A stretch of DNA of 64,000 bases from Chromatiaceae bacterium (GCA_019356535.1 CP037918.1:496001-560000); one strand, 5' to 3'; shown: positions 50,564 through 60,021, numbered from the stretch's first letter. The notes: generated by a model from the letters alone, not told the origin. Program-made: numbers and translations.

Positions 50564-51410
50564 CGCAGGCCTCCGCATGCCGCCGTTGCGCCTCGAGGAT
50601 CTGCGCGATCTCGGCACGCAGCGCATCCAGTGGCGGGATGTTGAAATCGCGCTCCAGCAGGGTGGGAAAGACCCCGTAGCGTTCGTAGGCGGCATCCAGC
50701 ATGGACCAGACCTCGGGGATCACGTCTTCGCCATGGGTGTCGATGCGCAGGTCCGGCGCGGCCTCGTAGTGACCGGCGACGTGTGCATAGAGGATACGCT
50801 CGGCGGGGATGCGCGCCAGGTAGTCGTAGGGGTCGAAGCCGTGGTTCACGGCATTGACGAAGATATTGTTGATGTCGAGGTGAAAGCCGCAGTCGGCCTC
50901 TTCGATCACCGCGTTGAGGAACTCGATCTCGCTCATCTCACCGGCGGGCATGGCATAGGTGGAGACGTTCTCCATGCCGATGCGCCGTCCCAGGATGTCC
51001 TGTACCTGGCGGATGCGCGCCGCGACATGATGCACGGCCTCTTCGGTGAAGGGGATGGGCATCAGGTCGTAGAGCTGACCGGAATCACCGCACCAGGACA
51101 GGTGCTCGGTATAGACCAGTACCTGGTTGTCGTCGAGAAAGCGGCGCAGGTCGTCGAGAAAGTCACTATCCAGCGGGGCTGTCCCGCCGATGTTCAGCGA
51201 CAGGCCGTGACAGACCAGGGGGTAATGTTCGAGCACTCGCTCGAAGTCGCGCCGGCGGGCGCCACCGACGCCGATCCAGTTCTCGGGCGCGACTTCGACG
51301 AAGGCGATGTCGTCGGGGTGCTGTTCGAGGATCTCAGGGATGAGCTCCTGCTTCAGGCCCAGGCCGGTCCCTGTCACCGCGTAGCTTGTTTTTGTTGCCT
51401 GTTTCGGCAT
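50547..51410 (-). CDS. hvfB: MNIO (DUF692) multinuclear iron RiPP maturase (HvfB/BufB family)
   Basis: The 287-residue TIM-barrel protein has the DUF692 signature residues expected to hold two or three irons: EVAPENWIG, CHGLSLNIGG, VYTEHLSW, IGMENVSTY, GFHLDINNIFVNAVNHGFD, HVAGHYE and IDTHGE. MNIO enzymes oxidise cysteine in their precursor to oxazolone/thioamide or thiooxazole groups that bind copper. Downstream overlap with the DUF2063 partner and an upstream EGKCG-repeat precursor make the assignment strong. It starts 106 bases after the precursor stop, past two hairpins. Confidence 0.93.
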   Translation of the reverse strand: MPKQATKTSYAVTGTGLGLKQELIPEILEQHPDDIAFVEVAPENWIGVGGARRRDFERVLEHYPLVCHGLSLNIGGTAPLDSDFLDDLRRFLDDNQVLVYTEHLSWCGDSGQLYDLMPIPFTEEAVHHVAARIRQVQDILGRRIGMENVSTYAMPAGEMSEIEFLNAVIEEADCGFHLDINNIFVNAVNHGFDPYDYLARIPAERILYAHVAGHYEAAPDLRIDTHGEDVIPEVWSMLDAAYERYGVFPTLLERDFNIPPLDALRAEIAQILEAQRRHAEACDEHVA

Positions 51411-51426
51411 TTCCGCGTCCCCCGGT

Positions 51427-51473
51427 GGTGTTCATGCAAGGACATGGCAAGGCAATGTGCTTGCATGAACACC
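51427..51473. repeat. Long inverted repeat between precursor and maturase genes
   Basis: GGTGTTCATGCAAG (51427-51440) and its exact complement (51460-51473) flank a 19-base centre, itself partly self-complementary (ACATGGC / GCAATGT). A transcript would form a stem of about 20 pairs with small internal loops, just upstream of the hvfB start. It probably protects the precursor mRNA or limits read-through into the maturase genes. Confidence 0.75.
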
Positions 51474-51504
51474 GCACCGGGCGGCACTCGGCCACCCGGT
51501 GCGG
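51472..51504 (-). terminator. Hairpin after hvfA (attenuator-like)
   Basis: CCGCACCGGG (51472-51481) and CCCGGTGCGG (51495-51504) form a perfect ten-base stem 12 bases past the hvfA stop. It touches the larger inverted repeat at 51427-51473. No T run follows, so partial termination or mRNA stabilisation is more likely than full termination. Confidence 0.5.
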
Positions 51505-51516
51505 AAAGGGTCTGGA

Positions 51517-52011
51517 TTACTTCTTCATGCCGCCGCACTTGCCGGCGCCACACTTGCCCTCGGCAGCTTTCTTGGTGGCACCCATGTTGCCACCGCATTT
51601 GCCTTCCATGGGCTTCTTGTCGCCCATGTTGCCACCGCACTTGCCTTCCATGGACTTCTTCTCGCGCATGTCACCGCCGCACTTGCCTTCCATGGGCTTC
51701 TTGTCGCCCATGTTGCCACCGCACTTGCCTTCCATGGGCTTCTTGTCGCCCATGTTGCCGCCGCACTTACCTTCCATGGGCTTCTTGTCGCCCATGTTGC
51801 CGCCGCACTTGCCTTCCATGGGCTTCTTGTCGTCCATATCGCCGCGATACTTGCCTTCCATGTGGGCGGAGGCAGTCTGCAGGTAGCCACCGTTCAGTTC
51901 GGTCATGCCGAAGGGATTGTCGGCGGCGCCAGCAGCGCCGGCCAGCATCATGGAACCGGCAACAGCGGCACCGATGGCGGAAGCAATGGGTTTGATGGTC
52001 TTTCTGGACAT
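51517..52011 (-). CDS. hvfA: HvfA-like RiPP metallophore precursor with EGKCG repeats
   Basis: The 164-residue precursor has a signal peptide (about residues 1-30, IGAAVAGSMMLAGAAGAA) and a short linker (DNPFGMTELNGGYLQTASAH). Seven 14-residue repeats of the type MEGKCGGNMGDKKP (residues 51-148) and a tail AEGKCGAGKCGGMKK follow. The first repeat is degenerate (EGKYRG); seven EGKCG motifs remain. EGKCG is the motif modified by MNIO enzymes in the Haemophilus HvfA family, giving copper-binding heterocycle/thioamide groups. GGAGAGA ribosome site. The maturase, partner and DoxX genes follow. Confidence 0.92.
   Translation of the reverse strand: MSRKTIKPIASAIGAAVAGSMMLAGAAGAADNPFGMTELNGGYLQTASAHMEGKYRGDMDDKKPMEGKCGGNMGDKKPMEGKCGGNMGDKKPMEGKCGGNMGDKKPMEGKCGGDMREKKSMEGKCGGNMGDKKPMEGKCGGNMGATKKAAEGKCGAGKCGGMKK
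51568..51861 (-). repeat. 42-bp tandem repeats encoding MEGKCGG units (7 copies)
   Basis: Seven direct repeats of 42 bases lie inside hvfA. Copies 2-4 and 6 are almost identical at the DNA level, and copy 5 (KCGGDMREKKS) and the outermost copies are the most diverged. The near-identity indicates recent expansion by slippage or unequal recombination, so copy number may vary between strains and collapse in short-read assemblies. Confidence 0.9.
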
Positions 52012-52197
52012 GTCTCTCTCCAAATGAGTCAAGGGGTAAATTTGCTTGTTTTTAACAGTTTTCCGGTCGCTGGCCGGACCTACTTGTGACCTCGGGGAGC
52101 GGGTTTCGTTCCCGGGGGCATCTGATCACTTGTCGCAGCCTGTACGAAGCGGGCTGGATGGCCTCTGGCCTTGTGAGTAAGGCGCTGGCGCATTTAC

Positions 52198-52638
52198 TTA
52201 TTTCCGGACCGATGGTTCCAGCAGGCGGCGCAGGCAGGCGAGGTAGGCCTGCTCGTCGGGTGGACGGTTGGTACGCTGGGCCTCCCAAAGGGTCTCGCCG
52301 AGGCATTCCATGATGCGGTGCTCCGCCCGGTGGGTGTCGCCATCGCGCGACACGAGGCGCTGGTACAGCTCGCGGATGCCGGCGGGGCGGTCACTGCCCA
52401 ATTGTTCGGCCAGGGTGATGTGCAAGCCCATGTGCAGAAAGGGATTAGTCTGCCCACCATGCACCGGGAAGTCGCGTTCGCAGGCCGATGGATCGAGGAT
52501 CAATGCGTGGTATTCCGGATGCTGGGCGATGACCTGCGTCACCAGGCGTTCCAGTGGCTCCAGGGGCTGTCCGTCCAGGTGCTTGCGCCAGGCGGCCTGG
52601 TAGAAGCGTCGCAATTGTTCGCGGTTCTGTCCGTACAT
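52198..52638 (-). CDS. DUF1841 family protein
   Basis: The 146-residue protein begins [20 protein letters not shown] and contains HPEYHALILDPSACERDFPVHGGQTNPFLHMGLHITLAEQL, the conserved DUF1841 core. The function is unknown. Its start overlaps the nth stop by one base (TGATG), an arrangement common in gamma- and betaproteobacteria. Confidence 0.88.
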   Translation of the reverse strand: MYGQNREQLRRFYQAAWRKHLDGQPLEPLERLVTQVIAQHPEYHALILDPSACERDFPVHGGQTNPFLHMGLHITLAEQLGSDRPAGIRELYQRLVSRDGDTHRAEHRIMECLGETLWEAQRTNRPPDEQAYLACLRRLLEPSVRK

Positions 52639-53273
52639 CAGTCGCTGGTCTTGTGGCGGTATTCGCAGAGGTCTTCGATCAGGCAGGCACCGCACCGCGG
52701 TTTGCGCGCGGTGCAGACATAGCGGCCGTGCAGGATCAGCCAGTGATGGGCATCCTTGAGGAATTCCTTCGGGATCACGCGCAGCAGTTTCTTTTCCACC
52801 GCCAGCGGGGTCTTTCCGGGGGCGATGCCAGTACGGTTGGCGACGCGGAAGATGTGGGTGTCTACCGCCATGGTGGGCTCGCCGAAGGCGGTGTTGAGGA
52901 CCACGTTGGCGGTCTTGCGTCCTACGCCGGGGAGCGCCTCGAGCGCCTTGCGATCACGGGGCACCTCACCGCCATGTTGTTCGATCAGTATCCGGCAGGT
53001 GCGGATGATGTTCTTCGCCTTGGTGTTGAACAGCCCGATGGTCTTGATGTAGTCCTTGAGACCCTCTTCGCCCAGCTCCAGAATGGCTTGCGGGGTATTG
53101 GCGACGGCGAACAGTTTTTCTGTGGCCTTGTTGACACTGCGGTCGGTTGCCTGTGCCGAGAGGATCACCGCGATCAGCAGCTCGAACGGCGAGTTGTAGC
53201 GCAGCTCGGTGGTGGGGTGCGGGTTGGCGGCGCGCAGTCGTTCGAAGATAGCACGCCTCTTGTCGCGGTTCAT
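52638..53273 (-). CDS. nth: Endonuclease III (DNA glycosylase/AP lyase) Nth
   Basis: The 211-residue base-excision repair enzyme removes oxidised pyrimidines. The helix-hairpin-helix with catalytic Lys is [18 protein letters not shown], the catalytic Asp is in [15 protein letters not shown], and the C-terminal [4Fe-4S] loop is visible as [17 protein letters not shown] (C-X6-C-X2-C-X5-C spacing). In E. coli nth follows rsxE directly; here a kinase gene on the opposite strand lies between them. Confidence 0.96.
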   Translation of the reverse strand: MNRDKRRAIFERLRAANPHPTTELRYNSPFELLIAVILSAQATDRSVNKATEKLFAVANTPQAILELGEEGLKDYIKTIGLFNTKAKNIIRTCRILIEQHGGEVPRDRKALEALPGVGRKTANVVLNTAFGEPTMAVDTHIFRVANRTGIAPGKTPLAVEKKLLRVIPKEFLKDAHHWLILHGRYVCTARKPRCGACLIEDLCEYRHKTSD

Positions 53274-53355
53274 GGGCGCAGTGCCTCTCGGGTGAGTTGG
53301 GGAGGAAAATCCTTATAATGAGGTATTTCCCGGCTCAATCGCGAGCTGGATCACC

Positions 53356-55481
53356 ATGGATAATACAGGGAGTTCCATGATGAATCGCCTCGCTCGGCCG
53401 GAGATGACCCGGTCGCCGGAATTCCAGTCGGCCATCATGCGCATCTTGGGATGGGTGCTGATGATGACCATACTGGGCACGGCGCGTGTCCAGGGAGTTT
53501 ATCAGTTCGACTGGCAGCTCTTTGAATGGCTGTTTGCCCTGCACCTGGTGTGGTTTGTCGCGCTGTTGCTGCATGTGATCAAGACGCCGGATCTCAGGCC
53601 ATGGCGGACCTATCTCGGGATCCTGGCAGACGCTAGCGGCACCAGTTTCTCCATCTACCTGAGTGGCGATCCGACCTCGCCTTTCTACCTGATCTACGTC
53701 TGGTCGTTTCTCTCGCAGGGAACGCGTTTCGGGGCTCGGAACCTGACCCTTGCCTCGTTGGCGAGCATGCTGTGTTACACCACCGTGGTGTGGGTGCTCG
53801 ACGGCTGGCGCAAGGCCCCCTTCGAGGCGGGCTTCAGTCTGCTTTTCCTGGCCATCTTGCCTGCCTATGAGTATTCCCTGATCAAGCAGTTGCACCGCGC
53901 CAAGCAGGCAGCTGAGGCGGCCAACCGGGCCCGTGGCAACTTTCTTGCGACCATGACCCACGAATTGCGCACCCCCCTCTCGGGCGTGATCGGCATGACC
54001 AGCCTGCTGCGCGACACCTCACTCGACCAGGAACAGCGTACCTACGTGGAGTCCATCGCCGCCTCGGCGGCGACCTTGCAGTCTCTGATCGGCGATATCC
54101 TGGACCTTTCCAAGATCGACGCCGGAAAACTCGAGCTACGCAGGGAATGGTTCGATATCCGCAGTGCCTTGCTGGAGGTGTGCCGTGTACTCGGTCCTCA
54201 GGCGGTGGAACGGCGTATCGACCTGGTCTGCCGGATCCAGCCCAGTGTTCCGGTTTCTGCCCTGGGGGATGATCTGCGTTTTCGCCAGGTGCTGTTCAAC
54301 CTGATCGGTAACGCCATCAAGTTCACCGAGCGGGGGAAGGTGGTGGTCACGGTGGAAGTGGAGCAGGGCAAGGGGGGGGGGTGGCCGGCCACAACTCCGG
54401 GTCAGTGTGCGTGATACCGGCATTGGCATTCCCGAAGAAAAGGTGGCCAGAATCTTCGACAGTTTCTGGCGGGCCGATGACAGCACCACGCGCAAGCATG
54501 GGGGCACAGGCCTGGGCACTACCATTGCGCGCGACCTGGTGGCCCTGATGGGGGGGCACCATCGGGGTCGAAAGCGAGGTCGGAAAGGGCAGTCTGTTCT
54601 GGGTCTTGCTGCCGATACTGGAGAATTCCCGCCTGGAGCCACCCACGCCCCCAGCCGGCCTAGAGGGGAGGCGGGTGTTGTGCCTGGCGGGCAATACCTC
54701 GCTGCAACTGGTGTTGAGTGAGACGCTGGAAGAGGCCGGCATGCTGGTGGAGATGATCGACACGGCCGACACGGCCTACTGGACCGGCATCGGCCACCGG
54801 CCCTTCGATCTGCTGGTGGTCAGCGATACTGCACAAGGACTGGATCTCGCCGGGGTCGCGGCGCATCTGCGGCAACGGCTGGGGACGGAGGTGCCAGTAG
54901 TGTTCCTGCATTATCCGAACCGGGGGATACAGGTCACCGAAGGTTGGAACCTGATACTGGACCTCCCTTGCGACCCGCGGGAGCTCTGGGAGGCCTGCAT
55001 GGATGCCTTGAGCGGTGGTGACTGCGTGAAAGAGGGGGGTCGTAAGGAGGAAGAGACGAGAGCAGCGGCCCCGGGCGACAGCGGTATCCGGGTGCTGGTG
55101 GCCGAGGATGACCGTATCAATGCGCGGCTGATTCACAGCCTGTTGCGCAAGGCCGGCCACCGGGTGACCCTGGTGTGTGACGGGGAGACGGCGTTGCGCG
55201 TTGCCCGGGAGGGTCGTTTCGATTTTGCTCTGGTCGATCTGCGCATGCCGGTGATGGACGGGATCGATTTTACCCGTGCCTGGCGGGCGCATGAGGCGGC
55301 GGAGGGAATGGGGCGCCACATGCCCGTTATCGCCCTGACCGCCAACATGGCCGAGGAGGCGCGCGAGCAGTGCATGGCGGCCGGCATGGACGACTTTCTC
55401 ACCAAGCCCATCGATCCGGAGACCCTGGATGCCCTGATCCAGCGCTTTGCGTGGCGCGAACCCGAGTCCGATACCGCCTGA
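53356..55481 (+). pseudogene. Hybrid sensor histidine kinase/response regulator with two poly-G frameshifts
   Basis: Three consecutive frames together encode one RpfC-type hybrid kinase of about 700 residues. Frame 1 (53356-54414) has four to five membrane helices, the H box MTHELRTPLSGVIGMTSLL and the N box [15 protein letters not shown]. Frame 2 resumes at [24 protein letters not shown] and [18 protein letters not shown]. Frame 3 gives [19 protein letters not shown] and a receiver (VLVAEDDRINARL, DLRMPVMDG, TKPID). Shifts occur at a 10-G run (54372-54381) and a 7-G run (54550-54556); removing one G at each restores the protein. The ATG at 53377 has a better ribosome site. Confidence 0.85.
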
Positions 55482-55486
55482 CCGCT

Positions 55487-56191
55487 TCAGGAGCGACTGG
55501 GCACCACGGGCGCTGTCTGGCAATGCGACGGCTCGGCCTTGCGGGCACGTGCGCCCAGGCCCTTGTCGATTACGTTCTTGAGTGCGATCAGCAGCCCCAG
55601 GCCAATGAAGGCGCCGGGGGGCAGGATAGCCAGCAGCAGGCCCTGGAAATCGTTTCCGGCAGAGAATTCCCAGGCGCGAGCCGCCTCCCCGAACAGCAGG
55701 TGGGCGCCGGAGAGCAGGGTGCCCTGGCCGATCAGTTCGCGCAGTGCGCCCAGCAGGGTGAGCACGGCGGTAAAGCCCAGGCCCATGGCCAGGGCGTCCG
55801 TGACCGCAGCCGGTACCGGGTTGCGCGAGGCGAAGGCCTCGGCGCGGCCGATGATAGTGCAGTTGGTGACGATCAGCGGCACGAAGATGCCGAGGATCTT
55901 GTAAAGCTCGTGGAACCAGGCATTCATTACCAGTTCGGTGGCGGTCACGAACGAGGCGATCAGCAGCACGAACACCGGCAGGCGGATCTCGGCCCGCACC
56001 CAGTGGCGGATGGTTGAGACGCTGAGGTTCGACATCAGCAGTACCGCGGTGGTGGCCAGTCCCAGGGTCAGTCCGTTGATCGTGGAATTGGTCACCGCCA
56101 TCAGCGGGCAGAGCCCGAGCAGAGCGACCAGGGCCTGGTTGTTGTGCCACAGGCCGTCCAGGGTGATCCTGTGATAGTTCACCTCAGTCAT
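55487..56191 (-). CDS. rsxE: Electron transport complex subunit RsxE/RnfE
   Basis: The 234-residue polytopic subunit of the Rnf/Rsx ferredoxin:NAD oxidoreductase shows family segments NNQALVALLGLCPLMAVTNST, LPVFVLLIASFVTATELVMNAWFHELYKILGIFVPLIVTNC and the C-terminal PPGAFIGLGLLIALKN. It is paralogous to RsxA. It is the last gene of the operon and overlaps rsxG by eight bases. Confidence 0.95.
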   Translation of the reverse strand: MTEVNYHRITLDGLWHNNQALVALLGLCPLMAVTNSTINGLTLGLATTAVLLMSNLSVSTIRHWVRAEIRLPVFVLLIASFVTATELVMNAWFHELYKILGIFVPLIVTNCTIIGRAEAFASRNPVPAAVTDALAMGLGFTAVLTLLGALRELIGQGTLLSGAHLLFGEAARAWEFSAGNDFQGLLLAILPPGAFIGLGLLIALKNVIDKGLGARARKAEPSHCQTAPVVPSRS

Positions 56192-56840
56192 GGTGCGGCT
56201 CCTCTATTGCCTCGGTCTCCAACAGCTGGTGACCCTGATCACGGTACCACAGCAGTGCCTGGCGGATGGCGCGCACCACCCCGCGTGGGGTGATGGTGGC
56301 GCCGGTGAACTGGTCGAAGGCGCCGCCGTCGCGTTTCACCTTCCAGCGGGATTCGGGGGGATCACCCAGGCGGCGTCCGGCGAAACCCAGTATCCAGTCG
56401 CTGCGTTCAACTTCGATCTTGTCGCCTAGCCCCGGGGTTTCCTTGTGGCTGAGCACGCGTACACCCGCCAGGCTGCCGTCGATACGTATCCCCAGAGTGA
56501 GCGCGATGTCCCCGCTGTAGCCCCGGGCGATCACCGGGCTGAGGATCATGGCGACCGGTTTTCCGTTGCGGCGTGCCAGATAGACCTGGGTGCGTTCGGC
56601 GCCAAGGGCCCGGGGCGCGGAGACATCAAGAGTGTCGCGCAGCAGGTCGTTGTCGTATTCGTTTTCGGGCAGGATGGCGTTCAGCTGGGCCAACAGCATC
56701 TCGCGCTCGTTCTGTTGGATACGTTCGGCAGTCGCCTGATAGCTGAAACCGACCAGCAGGCTGCCGAGCACTGCGAACAGCCCCAGCACGGCGGCGGCGA
56801 TCAGCGCAGAGCGAAAGGCAGTGGGCAGTCTAGCGTCCAT
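56184..56840 (-). CDS. rsxG: Electron transport complex subunit RsxG/RnfG
   Basis: The 218-residue protein has one N-terminal membrane helix (ALIAAAVLGLFAVLGSLLVGFSY) and a periplasmic FMN-binding domain with the covalent flavin motif FTGATITPRGVVRAI (Thr attachment) and GETPGL-type segment SHKETPGLGDKI. The ATG at 56840 is used; an ATG two codons upstream is possible. It overlaps rsxD by 11 bases. Confidence 0.94.
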   Translation of the reverse strand: MDARLPTAFRSALIAAAVLGLFAVLGSLLVGFSYQATAERIQQNEREMLLAQLNAILPENEYDNDLLRDTLDVSAPRALGAERTQVYLARRNGKPVAMILSPVIARGYSGDIALTLGIRIDGSLAGVRVLSHKETPGLGDKIEVERSDWILGFAGRRLGDPPESRWKVKRDGGAFDQFTGATITPRGVVRAIRQALLWYRDQGHQLLETEAIEEPHHD

Positions 56841-57876
56841 CGGCATCCTCTCGGGCACCGAACACGCGGGGTTGGGTGTAGTGGTCGATGGTGGGTGCGG
56901 CCATGTTCATCAGCAGCACCGAGAAGGCCACCGCGTCGGGGTAACCACCCCAGGTGCGGATCACGTAGACCAGCACGCCAATCAGCGCGCCATAGATCAG
57001 TTGGCCGCGCGGCGTGGTGCTGGCAGTGACCGGGTCGGTGGCGATGAAGAAGGCCCCCAGCAGGGTGGCGCCGCTGAACAGGTGGAAGACCGGCGAGGGG
57101 TGGATTTCGGGGTCGATGAGCCAGAAGATGCCGGCGACTGCGAGCAGGCTACCCAGCATGCTGACCGGGATGCGCCAGCCGATCACGCCGCGCCACAGCA
57201 GGAACAGGCCGCCGAGCAGGTACCAGCTGCTGATCCATTCCCAACCCTTGCCGCCGAGATTGCCCCACAGTGGGTCGCGTTGGATCTCACTGATCATGTG
57301 GTCGCGTGAGAGCTCGGTACGCAGGTGGTCCAGTGGCGTGGCCCCGGTGACTGCGTCCCAGCCCTGTGGGTGTGGCGGAATTCCCGAGAAGATCGCTTGC
57401 CAGGCTTCGTTCAGGCTCACCGCGTGGCCGCCGAGCACCGAGGGTTCCAGCCAGCGGGTCATGTCCGCGGGGAAGGAGACCAGCAGCAGGGCATAGCCGG
57501 CCATGGCGGGGTTGAAGGGGTTATAGCCCAGCCCGCCGAACAGTTGCTTGGCGATGATGATGGCGAAGGCGGTACCGATCACGGTCTGCCACCAGGGCAG
57601 CAAGGGCGGCAGGGCCACGGCCAGCAACCAGGCGGTGAGCAGCCCCGAGAGATCGGTGATCACCGGACGCGGATCACGTCCGCGCAGGCGCATCACCAGC
57701 CATTCGCAGACCACCGCGGTGAGGCTGGTCAGGCCGAGGTTGACGATTACCCCCCAGCCGAAATACCACCACAGGGCGGCGATGCCCGGCACCAGCGCGA
57801 GCATGACCTGCGCCATGACACGCTGCACGTTGTTCTGGCCCGACAGGTGGGGGGAGCTGGCAACGGGAAATTCCAT
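56830..57876 (-). CDS. rsxD: Electron transport complex subunit RsxD/RnfD
   Basis: The 348-residue polytopic subunit binds a covalent FMN at the Thr of VTGATPLDHLRTE near residue 180. Family segments include SSPHLSGQNNVQRVMAQVMLALVPG, GYNPFNPAMAGYALLLVSFP and DPVTASTTPRGQLIYGALIG. Normal length. The start overlaps the rsxC stop by one base. Confidence 0.95.
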   Translation of the reverse strand: MEFPVASSPHLSGQNNVQRVMAQVMLALVPGIAALWWYFGWGVIVNLGLTSLTAVVCEWLVMRLRGRDPRPVITDLSGLLTAWLLAVALPPLLPWWQTVIGTAFAIIIAKQLFGGLGYNPFNPAMAGYALLLVSFPADMTRWLEPSVLGGHAVSLNEAWQAIFSGIPPHPQGWDAVTGATPLDHLRTELSRDHMISEIQRDPLWGNLGGKGWEWISSWYLLGGLFLLWRGVIGWRIPVSMLGSLLAVAGIFWLIDPEIHPSPVFHLFSGATLLGAFFIATDPVTASTTPRGQLIYGALIGVLVYVIRTWGGYPDAVAFSVLLMNMAAPTIDHYTQPRVFGAREDADGR

Positions 57877-59459
57877 CAGTCGTCTCCCTCTCGGGGCGGG
57901 GGGGCGGCATTGCCTTGCTGCGCGGCCTTCTTGGCGGCGACTCGTTTCATGGCGGCCTCGATGGCGGCCTTTTTCGGGTCGTCGGCGGCACTGGTCGATT
58001 TTTTCTCCAGCGCCTCTTTCTTCTTGCGCAGGCGCGCCTTGCGTTCGGCCTCCAGGCGCTTGAGTCGAGCCTCACGGAACTCGTGCCGACGGCGTGCGTG
58101 TTCGGCCTTCTGGCGTTCGCGCTCGCTGGCCCAGATCTCGGTCTTGGCGAAGCGGTAATAGTGCACCAGCGGGATGTGCGACGGGCAGACGTAGGCGCAG
58201 CAGCCGCATTCGATGCAGTCGAACAGGTTATGGTCCTGGGTCTGGTCGAAGTTGCGGGCGCGCGCATACCAGTAGAGCTGTTGCGGCAGCAGGTAGGCAG
58301 GGCAGACCTTGACGCACTCGCCGCATCGGATGCAGGGCTTGGCAGGTGGCGGATCGGGCGCCTCCTCGGCCGTGGCGGCGATGAAGCAGTTGCTGCCCTT
58401 GGCCATCGGGACGGCATCACTGTGCAGGGCGAAGCCCATCATCGGGCCGCCCATGATGAGCTTGTGGACCTGGGGGGTGTAGCCGCCGCACTGGGCGATC
58501 AGCTCGGACACCGGGGTGCCGATAAGAGCGCGCAGGTTGCCGGGGCGGCTCACGCCCTGACCGGTGATGGTGACAATGCGCGAGATCAGAGGGCGCCCGC
58601 GTAGCACCGCATCGGCTACGCTGGCGGCGGTGGCCACGTTCTGGCACACCATGCCGATATCCAGTGGCAGGCCTTGCGAGGGGACTTCCACCCCGGTGAG
58701 CAGGTAGATGAGCTGCTTCTCGCCACCACTGGGGTACTTGGTGGGGACCACGCGGATCTCAATGCCGTCATCATCTCCGCTCAGGGCCTCGCGCAGCGAA
58801 GCGATGGCCTCGGGCTTGTTGTCCTCGATGCCCACCAGGATGCGCGAGGCGCCGACGATATGGCGCAGGATGCGCGCACCTTCGAGCACCTCTCCGGCCT
58901 GTTCGCGCAGCAGGCGATCGTCGCAGGTGATGTAGGGTTCGCACTCGGCGGCGTTGATGATCAGGGTGTCCACCTGCCGGCCGGTGACATTGGTCTTGAC
59001 GCTGGTGGGGAAGACGGCGCCGCCCAGGCCCACGATGCCTGCCCAGCGCAGGCGTTCGCGCAGCTCGGCCGGGTCGGTTTCTGCCCAGTTGGTGATCGGT
59101 GCCGGCAGTTCTGCCCAGCGCTCCTCGCCGTCGGGCTCGATCACGATGCAGGGCGCCGACAGGCCCGAGGGGTGGGCAATGGGCATTTCCGCGATCTCGA
59201 CCACCCGGCCCGAGGTGGGGGCGTGCAGGTTGGCGCTGACATAGTCGCTGGCCCGTGCGATGAGCTGTCCCTTGAGCACTGGATCCCCGGGCTTGACCAG
59301 CGCTTCGGCGGGCTTGCCGATGTGCTGCTGCAATGCCAGCTGCAGACGTGAAGGCAGCGTGGCCTCGATGATGGGGCGGTCGGCGGACAGGGCCTTGCAG
59401 TCCGGAATGTGCAAGCCGCCGTGGAAGTCCCACACCGGTGGGGCGAGATCAGCAGCCAT
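57876..59459 (-). CDS. rsxC: Electron transport complex subunit RsxC/RnfC
   Basis: The 527-residue NADH-binding subunit has [28 protein letters not shown] and two [4Fe-4S] motifs ([17 protein letters not shown] and [17 protein letters not shown], about residues 370-430). The C-terminus is a short Ala/Lys/Glu-rich helix-forming tail, less extended than in E. coli RsxC. It transfers electrons between NADH and the membrane part of the complex. Confidence 0.95.
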   Translation of the reverse strand: MAADLAPPVWDFHGGLHIPDCKALSADRPIIEATLPSRLQLALQQHIGKPAEALVKPGDPVLKGQLIARASDYVSANLHAPTSGRVVEIAEMPIAHPSGLSAPCIVIEPDGEERWAELPAPITNWAETDPAELRERLRWAGIVGLGGAVFPTSVKTNVTGRQVDTLIINAAECEPYITCDDRLLREQAGEVLEGARILRHIVGASRILVGIEDNKPEAIASLREALSGDDDGIEIRVVPTKYPSGGEKQLIYLLTGVEVPSQGLPLDIGMVCQNVATAASVADAVLRGRPLISRIVTITGQGVSRPGNLRALIGTPVSELIAQCGGYTPQVHKLIMGGPMMGFALHSDAVPMAKGSNCFIAATAEEAPDPPPAKPCIRCGECVKVCPAYLLPQQLYWYARARNFDQTQDHNLFDCIECGCCAYVCPSHIPLVHYYRFAKTEIWASERERQKAEHARRRHEFREARLKRLEAERKARLRKKKEALEKKSTSAADDPKKAAIEAAMKRVAAKKAAQQGNAAPPPREGDD

Positions 59460-60021
59460 TGGGGGCCTCCCTGATCCAGGGGCTGGACTCCGGGGAGGGC
59501 CAGCGCCAGGTCTCCGGTGTTTCCTTGATCGGCTCCATCACGATGCACTCCACCGGACAGGGCGCGACACACAGTTCGCAGCCGGTGCATTCGGATTCGA
59601 TGACGGTGTGCATCTGCTTGGCTGCACCGAGGATGGCGTCCACCGGGCAGGCTTGGACGCACAGGGTGCAGCCGATACATTCGCTCTCGATGATGCGTGC
59701 CAGCGCCTTGGGTTTGGCGGCGGCCTCCTGGTCTTCCAGCGGCACCGGATCGCGGCCCAGCAGGTCGGCCAGCGCGATCATGGTCGCCTCTCCGCCAGGT
59801 GGGCAGCGGTTGATCTCGGCCTCGCCAGCGGCGATGGCCTCGGCATAAGGACGGCAGCCGGCATAGCCGCACTGGCCGCACTGGGTCTGCGGCAGCAGCG
59901 CATCGATCTGGTCCACGATGGGGTCGCCCTCGACATGGAAGCGCACGGCGGCGTAACCCAGCAGCAGGCCGAAAAGCACGGCCAGCAGAGTGAGTATGAG
60001 TACGGCCGGCAGGACGCCCAT
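59449..60021 (-). CDS. rsxB: Electron transport complex subunit RsxB/RnfB
   Basis: The 190-residue ferredoxin-like subunit has an N-terminal membrane helix, the Fe-S domain [16 protein letters not shown], and two ferredoxin clusters [16 protein letters not shown] and [16 protein letters not shown]. The ATG at 60021 overlaps the rsxA stop by one base (TGATG). It is the entry or exit site for electrons from soluble ferredoxin. Confidence 0.95.
   Translation of the reverse strand: MGVLPAVLILTLLAVLFGLLLGYAAVRFHVEGDPIVDQIDALLPQTQCGQCGYAGCRPYAEAIAAGEAEINRCPPGGEATMIALADLLGRDPVPLEDQEAAAKPKALARIIESECIGCTLCVQACPVDAILGAAKQMHTVIESECTGCELCVAPCPVECIVMEPIKETPETWRWPSPESSPWIREAPNGC

Noticed and set aside
51568..51861. 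The 42-bp repeats as a CRISPR array
   Set aside because: The repeats are contiguous with no unique spacers and are in phase with an encoded 14-residue unit.
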